From a virus, in the IMG/VR virus record IMGVR_UViG_3300021405_000277, positions 1-30,396 of that record: DNA of 30,396 nucleotides, one strand, 5' to 3'. Shown piece by piece: positions 29,504 to 30,396 of this stretch (positions are counted from its first letter, which is position 1; every line of letters starts with the position of its first letter). The notes under the pieces are model-generated. The model worked only from the letters and a program-made list of their open reading frames with translations. It searched no databases and was not told where the DNA came from. The position numbers were made by a program, and so were the translations under genes.

Positions 29504-29945
29504 GCGCTTCCCTCAGTACCGCGTCAGTGTACGCCAGAACCACGGGAACGTTGTCAGGGAACGAGCGCCACTCGACGCCCCGCACCCGATGCCGGTAGCG
29601 AACAAGTTTCTTATGGCCGTGGAGTCGCACGCGAAACCCATAGTGAAATTCGCGGTACTCGGCAAAGGCGGTCATAGACTGGCCCTTGTCGCGGAACATC
29701 GCTTGCAGCTGATCGATCGCGAAGTGTAGGCGCTTATGCTTCCACTCTTCCAGCTTTTCGCCGCCCAGGTCGATCGCCTGCTGCGTGCGTAGCGTCTGCC
29801 GCTCGACTTCCATCAAGCGCCGCGCCAGCCAGCCGCGCAGTCCCCAATTTTCCAGCGCCGTGTACCCAGGGCTGATTTCTTCTTTGGTGGTCGCCATGTA
29901 CAGCCGCTCGGCTGTAATCTTATCTTTCTGTGTTTCTAAAACCAT
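29457..29945 (-). CDS. Hypothetical protein, first gene of the visible late run
   Basis: A 162-residue basic protein with an amphipathic start (MVLETQKDKITAERLYMATT). A helical middle follows (LARRLMEVERQTLRTQQAIDL and DQLQAMFRDKGQSM), then a basic patch RVRLHGHKKLVRYRHRVRG. An ATG at residue 17 (29897) is a second option; GGAG precedes the first ATG by 13 bases, longer than ideal. It faces a divergent gene across a 79-base gap. No family recognised. Confidence 0.55.
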   Translation of the reverse strand: MVLETQKDKITAERLYMATTKEEISPGYTALENWGLRGWLARRLMEVERQTLRTQQAIDLGGEKLEEWKHKRLHFAIDQLQAMFRDKGQSMTAFAEYREFHYGFRVRLHGHKKLVRYRHRVRGVEWRSFPDNVPVVLAYTDAVLREALGRPTGTVSNGTTAE

Positions 29946-29953
29946 AGCTTTTT

Positions 29954-29988
29954 AACGTCTCCTGTAGCCGAAGGTAACATGAGACGTT
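29954..29988. promoter_or_regulatory. Inverted repeat in the divergent control region
   Basis: AACGTCTC (29954-29961) and GAGACGTT (29981-29988) are a perfect 8-bp inverted repeat with a 19-base spacer, between divergent genes starting at 29945 and 30025. The left arm carries the GGAG of the minus-strand gene. It is a good candidate for an operator controlling one or both directions. No clear -35/-10 pair was found in either direction. Confidence 0.45.
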
Positions 29989-30024
29989 GCCTCGCGCAAG
30001 CGCCTTTAATTACCCTGCAATTAC

Positions 30025-30375
30025 ATGCTCAAGAAATACATTCTCGATGCGAACGGCAACCCGGTGGTTTGCACCGATCTGATGGCATGGGCGGCGTGGT
30101 ATGAGACGGGGGACCAGCGCAGGCTAGCGTTTGACCAGGTTGGGGAAGTTAAAATCTCGACCGTGTTTTTAGGTTTAGATCACAACTTCGCGATGACCGG
30201 CCCGCCGATCCTCTGGGAAACCATGATCTTTGGCGGGCCATTTGACCGCGAATTATACCGCTACACTACGCGGGATCTGGCGCTGATCGGTCATGCTGAG
30301 GCCCTGCTGATGGTGAAAACTACCATGCGCCACAAACAGCACGTTGAGGGGAAACGCCACAAATGGGAGACTTAG
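30025..30375 (+). CDS. Conserved phage hypothetical protein
   Basis: A 116-residue protein resembling a small family widespread in phages and prophages: a start like KYILDANGNPV, then WAAWYETGDQRR and VKISTVFLGLDHNF, then GPPILWETMIFGG. The family role is unknown. The ATG has no ribosome site, with AT-rich sequence close by, so a short or missing leader is possible. It diverges from the late operon and starts a new plus-strand run at the window edge. Confidence 0.78.
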   Translation: MLKKYILDANGNPVVCTDLMAWAAWYETGDQRRLAFDQVGEVKISTVFLGLDHNFAMTGPPILWETMIFGGPFDRELYRYTTRDLALIGHAEALLMVKTTMRHKQHVEGKRHKWET

Positions 30376-30396
30376 GGAACCCGCACTATAACACCG

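Noticed and set aside
1-30396. CRISPR arrays, tRNA or rRNA genes, insertion sequences
   Set aside because: No regularly spaced long repeats, no tRNA-like cloverleaf or rRNA segments, and no transposase motif or terminal inverted repeats were noticed.

Overview
The window looks like part of a phage-plasmid: a virus with a short-tailed (podovirus-like) virion that also carries plasmid partition genes. The likely host is an Acidobacteriota bacterium, with moderate confidence. The clues are exported and tail proteins with AQ-type signal-peptide ends, a tailspike whose C-terminal domain I associate with acidobacterial phages, and a protein with three C2H2 zinc fingers. Capsid genes of the N4-gp56 type, ejection-type proteins, a GH24 lysozyme and a holin candidate show the viral side. 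ParA, a ribbon-helix-helix partner and a 'plasmid related protein'-like gene show the plasmid side. No integrase, terminase, portal or polymerase is visible. Terminase and portal probably lie beyond the right edge, upstream of the capsid operon.

Layout. (1) 1-550 is a non-coding leader with a DnaA-box match, AT-rich TTTTTAG tracts and a promoter/operator candidate; it may be an origin or the early control region. (2) 551-5144, plus strand, is a compact early operon: CobS/MoxR-type AAA ATPase, VWA-like partner, two small proteins, a clamp-loader-like AAA ATPase, two conserved hypotheticals, a ribbon-helix-helix protein and four overlapping micro-genes, two of them membrane proteins. Several of these genes start behind near-identical copies of one ribosome-binding cassette. 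(3) 5284-6305, plus strand, is a partition operon with a strong promoter that would give a nearly leaderless parA mRNA, closed by a clean intrinsic terminator. (4) 6310-7222, minus strand, holds the zinc-finger gene with its own promoter candidate and a possible overlapping micro-gene. (5) 7254-29945, minus strand, is a single long late operon. In transcription order it has two or three head-assembly proteins, the major capsid protein, a zinc-ribbon protein, a decoration-like protein, tail adaptor and nozzle, a GNAT-like protein, three ejection-type proteins, fibre-like proteins, a tailspike, holin and lysozyme, three exported beta-sandwich proteins and a small basic protein. (6) From 30025 a plus-strand gene diverges from the late operon across an inverted repeat.

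Most late genes overlap by ATGA or lie within a few bases of each other, so translation is probably coupled. Unusual points are a MoxR/VWA-like pair leading a phage operon, four virion or lysis-region proteins with Sec signal peptides, repeat-built adhesive proteins, a perfect 13-bp hairpin just ahead of the capsid gene, and two genome-wide composition signals (recurrent TTTTTAG/CTAAAAA islands and an excess of CGATCG). All family assignments come from reading the sequence; no database search was run.
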